From the NCBI GenBank assembly GCA_022826005.1, contig JAJDVT010000086.1, positions 1-64,000 of the forward strand: DNA of 64,000 nucleotides, in the 5' to 3' direction. Of the stretch, positions 40,592-48,835 are shown in pieces; position 1 is the stretch's first letter, and each line of letters starts with the position of its first letter. Source of the stretch: Gemmatimonadota bacterium. Its GTDB lineage: Bacteria; Gemmatimonadota; Gemmatimonadetes; Longimicrobiales; Gaopeijiaceae. The notes under the pieces are model-generated. The model did no database searches, was not told where the DNA came from, and worked only from the letters and a program-made list of their open reading frames with translations. The translations under genes were made by a program, and so were the position numbers.

Positions 40592-41161
40592 ATGCGCACG
40601 CTGTCCACACTCGGCCTCGCCGCCGCCCTGATCACGATCGGCTGGGTGGCGGGCCCACCCACTTCTCCCGGCCCCGGGGCGCCCCGGGACTCCGAGGCTC
40701 CCGACAACCCGCCCGCCACCTACATCTCCGCCGCCGACATCCTGGCCACGATCGGGAACGCCCCCGCCGGGCGGGTCAGCGACCAGCAGATCCGGCACAT
40801 CGACGCGGGCGGGCACAACGTGGGCGTGGGCGTGGTGCAGCGGCCGCCCAGCACGACGCTCGGCGCGATCCAGCACCACAACCAGACCGAGGTGTACTAC
40901 GTGGTCTCGGGGCGGGGGACGCTGGTGACGGGCGGCGAACTCACGAATGCCCGGGCGCTCCCCGCAGAGGGCGCGACGGTGCGCACCCTCACCGGGCCGA
41001 GTTCGGTGGGCGGCATCGACGGCGGCGAGAGCCGCGAGATCGGCCCGGGCGACATGCTGATCATCCCGGCGGGGTCGCCGCACGGGTTCAGCGAGGTCAC
41101 CGAGACGATCACCTACATCGTGGTGCGGGTGGATCCGGAGCAGCTGGTGGAGCTGAAGTAG
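40592..41161 (+). CDS. exported cupin-domain protein
   Basis: A 189-residue single-domain cupin with an N-terminal signal (about 4-20). Cupin motif 1, HHNQTEVYYVVSGRG (about 90-104), gives two His and a Glu metal ligands; motif 2, PGDMLIIPAGSPHGF (about 154-168), gives the third His. ATG 40592 has AAGGAG eight bases before it. It is the only plus-strand gene inside the thioredoxin array and is divergent from the metalloprotease. The enzymatic role is unknown; cupins range from isomerases to dioxygenases. The TIR element starts 21 bases after its stop. Confidence 0.85.
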   Translation: MRTLSTLGLAAALITIGWVAGPPTSPGPGAPRDSEAPDNPPATYISAADILATIGNAPAGRVSDQQIRHIDAGGHNVGVGVVQRPPSTTLGAIQHHNQTEVYYVVSGRGTLVTGGELTNARALPAEGATVRTLTGPSSVGGIDGGESREIGPGDMLIIPAGSPHGFSEVTETITYIVVRVDPEQLVELK

Positions 41162-41182
41162 GGCCGCCGGGGCCGCCCGCTG

Positions 41183-41435
41183 CTAGCAGTCCGTGGATAA
41201 GCCCGCGCGAGCACCGAGAGCGGCGAGGCGCCGGGCTGGCAAGGCGCGACGAAGGGCGAATAGCGGAGCTATTTGCCCGAGGAGCAACGCAGAGCGGTGC
41301 TTCGGAGGCTCGAAGAGTAAAGAGAACATGACGTTGTGCAATGTTTTCTTGACAGTGCGAATACGTGAGCACCGTGGCCAGCCTGGATGCATTCGCCGCT
41401 CGAATGCCGCGGGGGTTTTATCCACGGGCTGCTAG
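41183..41435. mobile_element. 253-bp element with 18-base terminal inverted repeats (MITE-like)
   Basis: Left end CTAGCAGTCCGTGGATAA (41183-41200) and right end, the inverse complement CTAGCAGCCCGTGGATAA (41418-41435), match at 17 of 18 bases. Inside, GGGCGAATAGC-GGA-GCTATTTGCCC (41255-41279) forms an 11-base stem with one G-T pair, enclosed by a second pairing, AGCACCG (41210-41216) with CGGTGCT (41295-41301). No transposase is encoded; short open frames on both strands begin M-D-K because of the TIR. The right end supplies the stop codon of thioredoxin E. Relatives occur at 20690-20836 and 17645-17692. Confidence 0.7.
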
Positions 41436-42712
41436 TTGGCGCCCTCGTCCTCTCCGGTTTCGGCGTCCGTCGTGGCGACCGGCGCCGCCGCTTGCGCCTC
41501 GTACTCGCGCATCCGCAGCTCGCTGAGCATCCTGCCCACCGTCGCGATGAGGCTGCCGCCGCGCGTGCTCCTGACGTGGCGAATCACGCCCTCTTCGTCG
41601 AGGACGTAGATTGCCGGCCAGCCGGTCACGCCCCAGGCGGTGGCGATCGGCCCGCTGGTCGACACCTCGGCGTGGCCGTCCCACCAGGTGCGGTACGACG
41701 GCGCCTTCCCGCTGGCCTTCGCTGCGCGGATCGTCTCCACGTCGCCGTCGCTGTTGACCCCCAGCAGCACGAGCGGGTCGTCCTTGTGCTGCTCCAGGAT
41801 GAAGTGGTGGTACGGATACTCGCCGATGCAGGGCCCGCACCATTCCCCGGAGAAGATCAGGACGACGATGTTGCCCCGGTAGTCCTCCAATGCGAACTCG
41901 ACGCCCTCGGTGTCCTTCCCGACGATGTTCGGGGCCATCCGCCCGGGGGTGAAGCTCTCGACCCGCAGCAGGGCCTTGTCGATCGCCTCGGCGGCTTCGG
42001 GGTGGCGGGCCTTCAGTCCGTCGAAGAACTCCACGATGCGCGCGTGCTGCCCGTCGCTCACGAACCCGTTCTGGAGCCGGTTGGCGAAGAGCGAGAAATG
42101 GGTGGCCGACTCCCTCGCGAAGTCGTCCGCCGCATCCGGTATTCCGACCGCCGCGTCGAGGGCGCCGATCAGTCCATCGATCTGGGCATCGGAAAACGGC
42201 TTGTCGCCGGGGTTGAACCAGTCCTGGTAGGTGTGGTTCACGATCACCGACGACATTGTGGGCGGATCCGTGGACGGCACCGCATACCTGTCGATGTGTG
42301 TCGTCGCGTTGCCCGTGATCGCTTCGGCGTGGTCCGGGTGGCGCTCCCCGAGTTCCATCAGGTAGGCGTAGACCCGGGCCGTCTGTTCTTCGGTGGCCGC
42401 AGGGACCGCGAGCCGGCGGAAGAAGTTCCACAGGTGGACGTTGGCTTCGAGCTCGATGTCGGCGAGGGTCTCGTCGGCGGTCATCGCCTCGTCGAGCGCG
42501 GCCAACAGCGCGTCGAAGCGCTCGTCGTCCAGGGGCTCGCCACCGGTGTCGTAGTCGCTCAGCGGCGGGAACCAGACCTGGGTCGCGGCGGCGGGGAGAT
42601 CGATCGGCGGGTGGGCGCTGTCGCTGCCCGCGCCCGATCCGCTCAGCGAGATGACCAGCCCCAACGCGAAGGAAACGATGATTGCGCCGGCAATCGGCAG
42701 TGGTTTGCGCAT
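41432..42712 (-). CDS. TlpA-like thioredoxin E, membrane-anchored, two helical modules
   Basis: 426 residues: anchor 6-24, module 1 about 52-135 (ETLADIELEANVHLWNFFRRL), module 2 about 170-248 (DFARESATHFSLFANRLQNG), thioredoxin domain 253-410, WCGPC at 291-295 with an unusual I after the motif (WCGPCIGEYPYHH). In the conserved WWDG region the QPDA motif is replaced by HAEVST. The stop codon TAG lies at 41434-41432, within the right end of the TIR element, so the insertion may have changed the native C-terminus. It is 9 bases after the stop of F in transcription order. Confidence 0.9.
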   Translation of the reverse strand: MRKPLPIAGAIIVSFALGLVISLSGSGAGSDSAHPPIDLPAAATQVWFPPLSDYDTGGEPLDDERFDALLAALDEAMTADETLADIELEANVHLWNFFRRLAVPAATEEQTARVYAYLMELGERHPDHAEAITGNATTHIDRYAVPSTDPPTMSSVIVNHTYQDWFNPGDKPFSDAQIDGLIGALDAAVGIPDAADDFARESATHFSLFANRLQNGFVSDGQHARIVEFFDGLKARHPEAAEAIDKALLRVESFTPGRMAPNIVGKDTEGVEFALEDYRGNIVVLIFSGEWCGPCIGEYPYHHFILEQHKDDPLVLLGVNSDGDVETIRAAKASGKAPSYRTWWDGHAEVSTSGPIATAWGVTGWPAIYVLDEEGVIRHVRSTRGGSLIATVGRMLSELRMREYEAQAAAPVATTDAETGEDEGAN

Positions 42713-42721
42713 GATTGAATC

Positions 42722-44005
42722 CTAGTCGTTCGTGTCGCTTTCCGCGTCAGTGTCCGTCGCGACCGCCGCAGCCTGCTCCGCCTCGAACCTGGCGCGGCGT
42801 ATGTCGATCACCATGTCGTCGAGCGTGGCGAGCAGGTCACCGCCCCGCTTGTTGATGTGGAGGATCGCGCCGTCCTGATCGATCACGTAGATCGTGGGCC
42901 AGCCGAACACCTCCCAGGCGGTGGCGATCGGCCCTTCCGTCGCGGTGATCTCGGCGTCCGGCTGGCTGTGGCCGTCCCACCAGGTGCGGTAATCCGGCGC
43001 TTCGCCCCGGGCCTTCGACGCCAGGATCACCTCGGGGTCGGCGTCGCTGTTGACGCCGAGGAAGACAACCGGGTCGTCCTTGTACTGCTCCATGGCGAAG
43101 CGGTGGTAGGGGTATTCGCCGCGGCAGGGCCCGCACCATTCGCCCGAGAAGACGAGCACCACAATCTTGCCGCGGTACTCCTCCAGCGAGAACTCGGCAC
43201 CGTCCAGATCCTTGCCGACGGTGCGCTGGGCCACGCGGCCCGGGAGCAGGTATTCGATGTAGTGGCGCCGCTCGTCGACCACGTCCGCCAGTTCGGGGTG
43301 CTTCTCGGCGAATGCGTCGAAGTGGGCCAGCACGCGCTCGGTCTGTTCGTCGCTGATCCGTCCAGATTGCAGGCGCTGGGTGAAGCCCCGGAGCACGACT
43401 CCCGCCTCCCTCTCGAAGTCGTTGACCGTCTCCGGAAGCTCCAGCATGGCGTCGAACCCGGCCAGCATTCGATCGATCCACGCGTCTTCAAAGACCCCTT
43501 CCGGGGGATACGGGCCGTCGGGGTAGACGTGCGACCGCACGGACGCAGTGAAGGAAGGCACGACGGGATAGGCCCGGCCGTAAACGCCGAGCATCGAGAC
43601 CTGCCGGTTGATCAGGCGCTCGTGCTCCGGATACTGCTCGACCAGACCGGTAAGGTAGGCGGAGGCCCTTTCGGTCTGTTCCGCCGACAACTCGGGGATC
43701 GCGATGCGCCGGAAGAAGCCCTGCACGTTGGGCTCGATGCTGCGTTCGATGTCGGCGAGCGTCTCCTCGGCGTTCATCGCCTCGTCGAGCGTCGCCATGA
43801 GCGCGTCGAAGCGTTCGTCGTCCAGCGGCTCCCCTTCGTTCTCGAATTCCTGTACGGGAGGGTACCACATCTTCCACGCCGTCGCGGGGACGTCGATCGA
43901 CGGGGCCGCGCCTTCCGTTGCGGAGCCGTCCACGTTTCGGGACACAAGGAACCCGATGCCGACACCGACGACGAGTGCCGCGGCCGCGGCCATGGGCTTC
44001 TGCAT
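42722..44005 (-). CDS. TlpA-like thioredoxin F, membrane-anchored, two helical modules
   Basis: 427 residues from ATG 44005, with GGAGG eight bases before it. Anchor 5-22; module 1 (about 52-137) is more diverged than in the others (ADIERSIEPNVQGFFRRIAIP), module 2 about 170-250 (DFEREAGVVLRGFTQRLQSGRISDEQTERV). Thioredoxin domain with WCGPC at 290-294, YRTWWDGHSQPDAE and GWPTIYVIDQDGAILHINKRGG. The usual APNIVGKDTEG before the domain is here AQRTVGKDLDG. It precedes E, 9 bases apart, so the two are surely cotranscribed. Confidence 0.9.
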   Translation of the reverse strand: MQKPMAAAAALVVGVGIGFLVSRNVDGSATEGAAPSIDVPATAWKMWYPPVQEFENEGEPLDDERFDALMATLDEAMNAEETLADIERSIEPNVQGFFRRIAIPELSAEQTERASAYLTGLVEQYPEHERLINRQVSMLGVYGRAYPVVPSFTASVRSHVYPDGPYPPEGVFEDAWIDRMLAGFDAMLELPETVNDFEREAGVVLRGFTQRLQSGRISDEQTERVLAHFDAFAEKHPELADVVDERRHYIEYLLPGRVAQRTVGKDLDGAEFSLEEYRGKIVVLVFSGEWCGPCRGEYPYHRFAMEQYKDDPVVFLGVNSDADPEVILASKARGEAPDYRTWWDGHSQPDAEITATEGPIATAWEVFGWPTIYVIDQDGAILHINKRGGDLLATLDDMVIDIRRARFEAEQAAAVATDTDAESDTND

Positions 44006-44153
44006 TTGCTGCGCCTCCCGGACAAGGCCGGCGGTCCGCCGCGCCCGCTTTGGGCGCCGGGTGTTCCGTTCTCGCTGCGCCGCCGGTCGATTCAACATGC
44101 TCCGGCGGCGGGGGATTCGCCAGTGGCAGCGGTGCGTTCCCCGGGCCTGTCCT

Positions 44154-45119
44154 TCAGCGCCCCCCGATGAGGCGGGTTCCCTCCGCGAGCAATTCGTCGA
44201 CCGCTTTCATAATGGCGTCCCCCCGCAGATCGACGTACCGGATGACGCCATTTGCGTCCAGGATGTAGGTCGTCGGCCACGACCAGACGATCCAGGACTG
44301 GGCGATCGGGCCCCGGGTCGCCTCGTCCCACCAGGTGCGGTAGTGGAGTCCTTCGCGCTCCTTGGCTTCGAGCACCCGTTCGAGTTCGTCGTCGCTGTTG
44401 ACGCCCAGAAGCACCACGTTCCTGCCCTCGTAAAGCTCCAGCATCTTGCGCTGGTGGGGGTATTCCGCGTGGCAGGGGGCGCACCACTCGCCCGTGAAGA
44501 AGAGCACCACGATGTTGCCGCGGTACTCCGCGAGGTCGAATTCGACCCCGTCGAGGTCCTTGCCGACGATCTCCGGCGCGGCCTTTCCGGGCGTCAGGTT
44601 CTCCACCAGGAACCGTTGCCGGGTGATCATTCTCGTGGCCTCGGGGTGCCGCTCGAGAAGGTTGTCCATGTAGCCGGCGACGCGGTCGGTCTGCCCGGGG
44701 GTGAGGAGCGTCTTCTGGAGCGCGCGGGTGAAGGTCCGAATGTGGTTGCGCCCCTTGTCGTGGATATCGTAGGCGTTCATGGGGATGAGCAGCAGGGAGT
44801 CGAGCCGGGAGATCCGCCGGTCGACCTCGTCGTCCGGCAGTTCGGCCGGGGGGACGAAGAGATCAGCCGGATCGGCGGCAGGAACGGGCTGGCCGGTGGG
44901 AAGTGGGTCGGAAGCGGCCGGGTCGGCGGCGGTCTGGTCCGCGGCAGTCAGGCTCGCGGCAGTCGTATCTTCGGGGGCCGGATCCTCGGCGGCCCGGCCG
45001 GCGTCCGGCGGGTCAGCGGGTCGCGGTGCGCTGTCGATCCGGTGGCTGGAGCAGGCTCCCGACAGCCCGGCCAGGAGGAAGCAGAGCCACGCCGTCGTGG
45101 TGTTCGTTTTGCGCAGCAT
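44154..45119 (-). CDS. TlpA-like thioredoxin G, lipoprotein with one helical module
   Basis: 321 residues from ATG 45119. Signal residues 9-22 end in the lipobox LSGAC (C23). A long Asp/Ala/Pro-rich linker follows (25-95), then a single helical module (about 97-172: DEVDRRISRLDSLLLIP...PGQTDRVAGYMDNLLERHPEAT), and the thioredoxin domain with active site WCAPC at 212-216 instead of WCGPC. The WWDG motif is WWDEATRG. The start overlaps the 3' end of thioredoxin H by 107 bases. Lipidation would place it on the outer leaf of the inner membrane or the inner leaf of the outer membrane. Confidence 0.88.
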   Translation of the reverse strand: MLRKTNTTTAWLCFLLAGLSGACSSHRIDSAPRPADPPDAGRAAEDPAPEDTTAASLTAADQTAADPAASDPLPTGQPVPAADPADLFVPPAELPDDEVDRRISRLDSLLLIPMNAYDIHDKGRNHIRTFTRALQKTLLTPGQTDRVAGYMDNLLERHPEATRMITRQRFLVENLTPGKAAPEIVGKDLDGVEFDLAEYRGNIVVLFFTGEWCAPCHAEYPHQRKMLELYEGRNVVLLGVNSDDELERVLEAKEREGLHYRTWWDEATRGPIAQSWIVWSWPTTYILDANGVIRYVDLRGDAIMKAVDELLAEGTRLIGGR

Positions 45120-45777
45120 GGGCAAGTCGTCTTGTCCGTTCGTCAAGGAGCCCGTCCACCGCCTCGATGATCTCTTCCTTGTGCTTGTCAACGTGGCGAA
45201 TGACGCCGTTCTCGTCCAGGATGAACACCGTCGGCCACGACCGGACCCACGCCCGGTTGATGGGGCCAAAGGGCGATTCGTCCCACCAGGTCCGGTAGTG
45301 CAGCCCTTCGCGCTCCTTGGCCTTCAGAACCGTTTCGAGCTCCATGTCGCTGTTCACTCCGAGCAGGACGACATTCCGGTCCCTGTAGCGCTCGAGCATC
45401 TGGCGCTGGTAGGGGTATTCCTCGCGGCAGGGCCCGCACCACTCGCCCGAGAAGATCAGGACGACAATGTTGCCGCGATAGTCCTCCAATTCGAACTCGA
45501 TCCCCTCGGTGTCCTTGCCCACGATGTTCGGCGCGACCTTGCCCGGCTGCAGACTCTCCGGCGGGTGCCTCGGCACATCCGGGTCATTGTTGAAGCGCCA
45601 GGTCAGGGGCGCGCCGGGCCGGGTGCGCGCCTCGCCCGGCTGGGCAGCGGAATCCCGAACCGCTGCAAGGGGTTCATCGACCCGAAGACCCTGGGCGCCA
45701 TTCCCTGTGGAGCACGCGGCCGCCAGCGGGATCAGCATGCAGTACCACGGTGTCCGTATCCGCAAGTGTTTCGTCAT
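45013..45777 (-). CDS. TlpA-like thioredoxin H, lipoprotein without helical module
   Basis: 254 residues. The signal ends in LAAAC (C22). Only about 55 linker residues separate it from the thioredoxin domain, which starts at SLQPGKVAPNIVGKDTEG (about 75); WCGPC is at 113-117 and WWDESPFG takes the place of WWDGHSQ. The start ATG overlaps the stop of I (ATGA). The last 40 residues (from about RRLAHAAQ) are not conserved in the paralogues and overlap the 5' end of G by 107 bases, so the original stop was probably lost and the frame extended into the next gene. Confidence 0.88.
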   Translation of the reverse strand: MTKHLRIRTPWYCMLIPLAAACSTGNGAQGLRVDEPLAAVRDSAAQPGEARTRPGAPLTWRFNNDPDVPRHPPESLQPGKVAPNIVGKDTEGIEFELEDYRGNIVVLIFSGEWCGPCREEYPYQRQMLERYRDRNVVLLGVNSDMELETVLKAKEREGLHYRTWWDESPFGPINRAWVRSWPTVFILDENGVIRHVDKHKEEIIEAVDGLLDERTRRLAHAAQNEHHDGVALLPPGRAVGSLLQPPDRQRTATR

Positions 45778-46616
45778 GTCTGGTCCCTCGCGCGCTGTTC
45801 TTCCAGCAGTTCGGCCACCGCCTCGATCATCCCGTCCTTTCGCTTGCCCACGAAGCGGACGACGCCATCGGCGTCCAGGATGAAGGTGCTCGGCCACGCC
45901 CACACGTCCCAGGCCCGCGAGATGGGGCCGGAGGGCGAACCGTCCCACCAGGCTCGGTACGGTGGCGCTTCCCCCGAGGCTTTCGCCTCCCGTATCGTCT
46001 CCAGCTTCGAGTCGCTGTTGACCCCGAGCAGGACGACGTTCTCGTCCTTGTAGGTCTCCATCAGCTTGTTCTGGTAGGGATACTCGGCGCGGCAGGGCCC
46101 GCACCACTCGCCGGAGAAGACCAGCACGACAATGTTGCCCCGGTAGTCCGTGAGCTCGAACTCGACGCCTTCCGTGTCGGTGCCGGCGATGTTCTGCGCG
46201 ACTGCGCCCGGCGTGAGCGTCAACAGGCGCCGCTGCTTGTCGATCATCTCGGCGGACCGGGGATGTTCCTCCTTCACTTCATCCAGGTAGGCGCTGACGG
46301 TCGCAACCTGTTCCGGGGTCACCTGTCCCCGCCGGAGTGCCCAGCGCAGGCCCCCGATGTAGCGGGTCGCTTCGGTCCTGGTGAGCTGGTCGGGCTCGGG
46401 GGGATTCAGCAGCGAGTCCAGCCGCGCGATCAACTGGTCCACCTGGGCGTCCTCCAGCGGGGCGCCGGTGGGGTGATCCGAGACGATGTCGCGAAACTCG
46501 TCGCGCGCAGGGCTGGAGGCCATTCCATCGAGCAGATAGGCTACGTCGAAGCCGCAAGCAGCCACGGCGCAGATGGAGAGGAGGGAAAACCACTTCGCGA
46601 GCGTTCTCTTGTTCAT
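45774..46616 (-). CDS. TlpA-like thioredoxin I, lipoprotein with one helical module
   Basis: 280 residues from ATG 46616. The signal ends AVAAC (C21). One module lies at about 53-130 (APLEDAQVDQLIARLDSLLN...LRWALRRGQVTPEQVATVSAYLDEVKEEHP), then the thioredoxin domain from about 133 with WCGPC at 171-175; the motif before it is AQNIAGTDTEG rather than APNIVGKDTEG. WWDGSPSG follows. This is the first gene of the array in transcription order, coupled to H by an ATGA overlap. It is separated from the gamma-glutamyltransferase by 166 bases that carry a GC hairpin. Confidence 0.9.
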   Translation of the reverse strand: MNKRTLAKWFSLLSICAVAACGFDVAYLLDGMASSPARDEFRDIVSDHPTGAPLEDAQVDQLIARLDSLLNPPEPDQLTRTEATRYIGGLRWALRRGQVTPEQVATVSAYLDEVKEEHPRSAEMIDKQRRLLTLTPGAVAQNIAGTDTEGVEFELTDYRGNIVVLVFSGEWCGPCRAEYPYQNKLMETYKDENVVLLGVNSDSKLETIREAKASGEAPPYRAWWDGSPSGPISRAWDVWAWPSTFILDADGVVRFVGKRKDGMIEAVAELLEEQRARDQT

Positions 46617-46678
46617 GGGGACCGGCCTTCCATCACCTGGAGGTTCTGCGCATCTGTCCAACAAATCTGACGAGAATC

Positions 46679-46701
46679 GGGCCCGGAAGGTTTTCCGGCC
46701 C
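46679..46701 (-). terminator. GC-rich hairpin between ggt and the thioredoxin array
   Basis: GGGCC-C-GGAA and TTCCGGCCC pair as a 9-base stem with one bulged base and a 4-base loop, 82 bases after the gamma-glutamyltransferase stop. No T-run follows, so termination is only a guess; it does separate two transcription units. Confidence 0.35.
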
Positions 46702-46782
46702 GGGTACGTCTCGGTGCCGGGCGGCATCCGCGCCGTGTCGGCATCGCCCGTATCGCGGCCCTCGGCGTCCAGCCGCCTCGCC

Positions 46783-48627
46783 TCACCAGGCGATCGCGTA
46801 GGCCTCGCGCCGCGGATCCGAAGCGGCAGTGAGCGTGCCGTCCCGGTCGCGAAGGATCATCTGCGCGCCGCCGAAGGTTGCCGTCCATCCGTGTACTACG
46901 TCCACGTCGTGGCCAAGCTGCACGAGTTCGTCGAGGACGGCGGCCGGAAAGCGGTCCTCGAAGGCGACCCGCAGTCCGTTGTAGCTGCGGAAACGGGGCG
47001 CTTCGATGGCGGCCTGGGGCGTCATGCCGAAGTGCACCAGGTTGTTCACGATCTGGAGCAGGCTCTGCGGCTGGCTGTCGCCGCCGGGCGTGCCCAGGGT
47101 GAAGGCGAAGGTGCCGTCGGTATGGAGTGCCATCATGGGGGTCAGCGTGTGATAGGGGCGCTTGCCGGGCGCGATGATGTTCGGATGTCCCGGTTCCAGG
47201 TTGAAGAGGGCGCCGCGGTTGTGGAGCACGACGCCGGTTTCGGGCTCGAGCAGGCCGGAGCCGAAGCCGGCGAAGAGGCTCTGAATCCAGCTGACGGCGT
47301 TTCCCCACCGGTCGACGGCCGTCAGGTAGACGGTGTCGCCGGAGTCGTCGCGGGGTTCGTTGGCGGTGGCGTCGGCCAGGAGTGCCGGAGCCCATGTCGT
47401 CCCTGGACTGGCGGCCATGCGCGTCGGGGCCGCGGATGTGCGTAAACCGGCGGTCATCTGAGCCCGCACCCCCGGTTCGCGTGCTTCGGCGGCGGCGCTC
47501 GGGTCGACCATGGCAGCCCGGCGGGCGAGATAGGCCGGGTCCAGCAGGTTGCCGATGGGGATGTCCGTGAACTCGGGGTCGGCCGCCCACTGGTCGCGGT
47601 CCGCAAAGGCGAGCTTCTTCATCTCGATGAGCGTGTGCAGGTAGGCTGCGCTGCCCGGCCCCATCGCCTTCAGGTCGAAGGCCCTGGCCATCTCGAAGAG
47701 CTGCAGCTGCGCGACCCCCTGGGTGTTGGGCGGGAGGACGAGCATGGTGTAGTCCGCGTAGCTGCTGCGCAGGGGCTCCACCCAGGTGGTGGTGTGCGCG
47801 GCCAGGTCGGGGGCGCGCAGGTAGCCGCCCTCCGCCTCGACGAAGGCGGCGAGCCGGTCGGCGACGGCACCTTCGTAGAAGCCCGTCTTGCCGTCCCGTG
47901 CGATACGCTCGAGGGTGGCCGCGAGCGCCGGGTTGCGGAGGAGGCTGCCGGTGGGGGGTGGCTCGCCGCCGGGCAGATAGAGCGCCCGGGCGTGGTCGTT
48001 CAGCCCACCGGAGGAGGACTCGATGTCGCTGGCCAGCCGGGTGGAGACCGGGAAGCCGTCCCGCGCGTAGCCGATGGCCGGTTTGAGAATCTCTTCGCGG
48101 GACATGGTGCCGAAGCGGTCGAGGGCGTCCACCCAGGCAGCGACGGCCCCGGGCACCGAGACCGAGAGCGGACCGTTGCCGGGCATGCGTTCGATGCCGC
48201 GTTCCGCGAACAGCTCCTGTGTCGCCAGTGCGCCCGCCCTGCCGCTGCCGTTCAACGCGTAGACATTGCCCGTGGCGGCCTCGTAGTAGAGGGCGAAGGC
48301 GTCGCCTCCCACGCCGTTCATGTGCGGGCGCACGACGGCCAGGACCCCGGCCATGGCGATGGCTGCGTCCACGGCGTTGCCCCCCCGGCGCAGCACCTCG
48401 TGGCCTGCGGCGGCTGCGAGCGGGTGCCCCGCGGAGACCGCGCCGGCGACCCCTCGCACGTCTGGACGGTTGGTCGGCGGGAAGACGGTGGCCGTTGAAC
48501 CGGTGACTTCCGCGGCGGAGCGGGCCGAGTCGGGGGACGCCGCGCAGGCGGCGGACAGGAGGAGGAAGGCGGACAGCAGGACAGCGGGAGCGGACGAGGG
48601 ACTGAGCAGCCCAGGAGAGAGGTCCAT
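46783..48627 (-). CDS. ggt: gamma-glutamyltransferase
   Basis: A 614-residue exported Ntn-hydrolase that transfers or hydrolyses gamma-glutamyl groups, for example of glutathione. The signal (about 8-30) ends near SAAC, possibly a lipobox. The large subunit begins GVAGAVSAGHPLAAAAGHEVLRRGGNAVDAAIA, the classic GGT start. The autocatalytic cleavage site is the Thr in DSGDTVYLTAVDRWGNAVS (about 439-457), and the small subunit carries GSGLLEPETGVVLHNRG and TLTPMMALHTDGTFAFTLGTPGGDSQPQ. Next to the thioredoxin array, an extracytoplasmic thiol-metabolism link is tempting, but that is inference. Confidence 0.93.
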   Translation of the reverse strand: MDLSPGLLSPSSAPAVLLSAFLLLSAACAASPDSARSAAEVTGSTATVFPPTNRPDVRGVAGAVSAGHPLAAAAGHEVLRRGGNAVDAAIAMAGVLAVVRPHMNGVGGDAFALYYEAATGNVYALNGSGRAGALATQELFAERGIERMPGNGPLSVSVPGAVAAWVDALDRFGTMSREEILKPAIGYARDGFPVSTRLASDIESSSGGLNDHARALYLPGGEPPPTGSLLRNPALAATLERIARDGKTGFYEGAVADRLAAFVEAEGGYLRAPDLAAHTTTWVEPLRSSYADYTMLVLPPNTQGVAQLQLFEMARAFDLKAMGPGSAAYLHTLIEMKKLAFADRDQWAADPEFTDIPIGNLLDPAYLARRAAMVDPSAAAEAREPGVRAQMTAGLRTSAAPTRMAASPGTTWAPALLADATANEPRDDSGDTVYLTAVDRWGNAVSWIQSLFAGFGSGLLEPETGVVLHNRGALFNLEPGHPNIIAPGKRPYHTLTPMMALHTDGTFAFTLGTPGGDSQPQSLLQIVNNLVHFGMTPQAAIEAPRFRSYNGLRVAFEDRFPAAVLDELVQLGHDVDVVHGWTATFGGAQMILRDRDGTLTAASDPRREAYAIAW

Positions 48628-48835
48628 TGTCGTGTTCCAGTTGCGGTTGGGGGTGGGGACCGGTGTCGGGACGACATGAGGATGGTTCGGTGGGGTGAAT
48701 CGCGCCAGTGGGGTGAAACCGGCTGGAACACCAGGCCTGTGCCGGGTTATCAGCCATGCAGCAGGAGGGACGCACCGGCAAACGAGGGACGTCCTCGGGG
48801 GAGTAGATCAAGATGAATCAGGACGAGAGAAGGGA

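Noticed and set aside
41193-41435. Short plus- and minus-strand frames in the TIR element, both starting M-D-K
   Set aside because: The resemblance arises from the inverted terminal repeats; the peptides have no protein-like pattern and no ribosome site.
40420-44110. A shared (T/G)TTCAACATGC-x-CCGGCGG sequence near 40430 and 44090
   Set aside because: Both lie upstream of minus-strand genes, but the match is short and GC-rich, and no spacing or second motif supports a common promoter.
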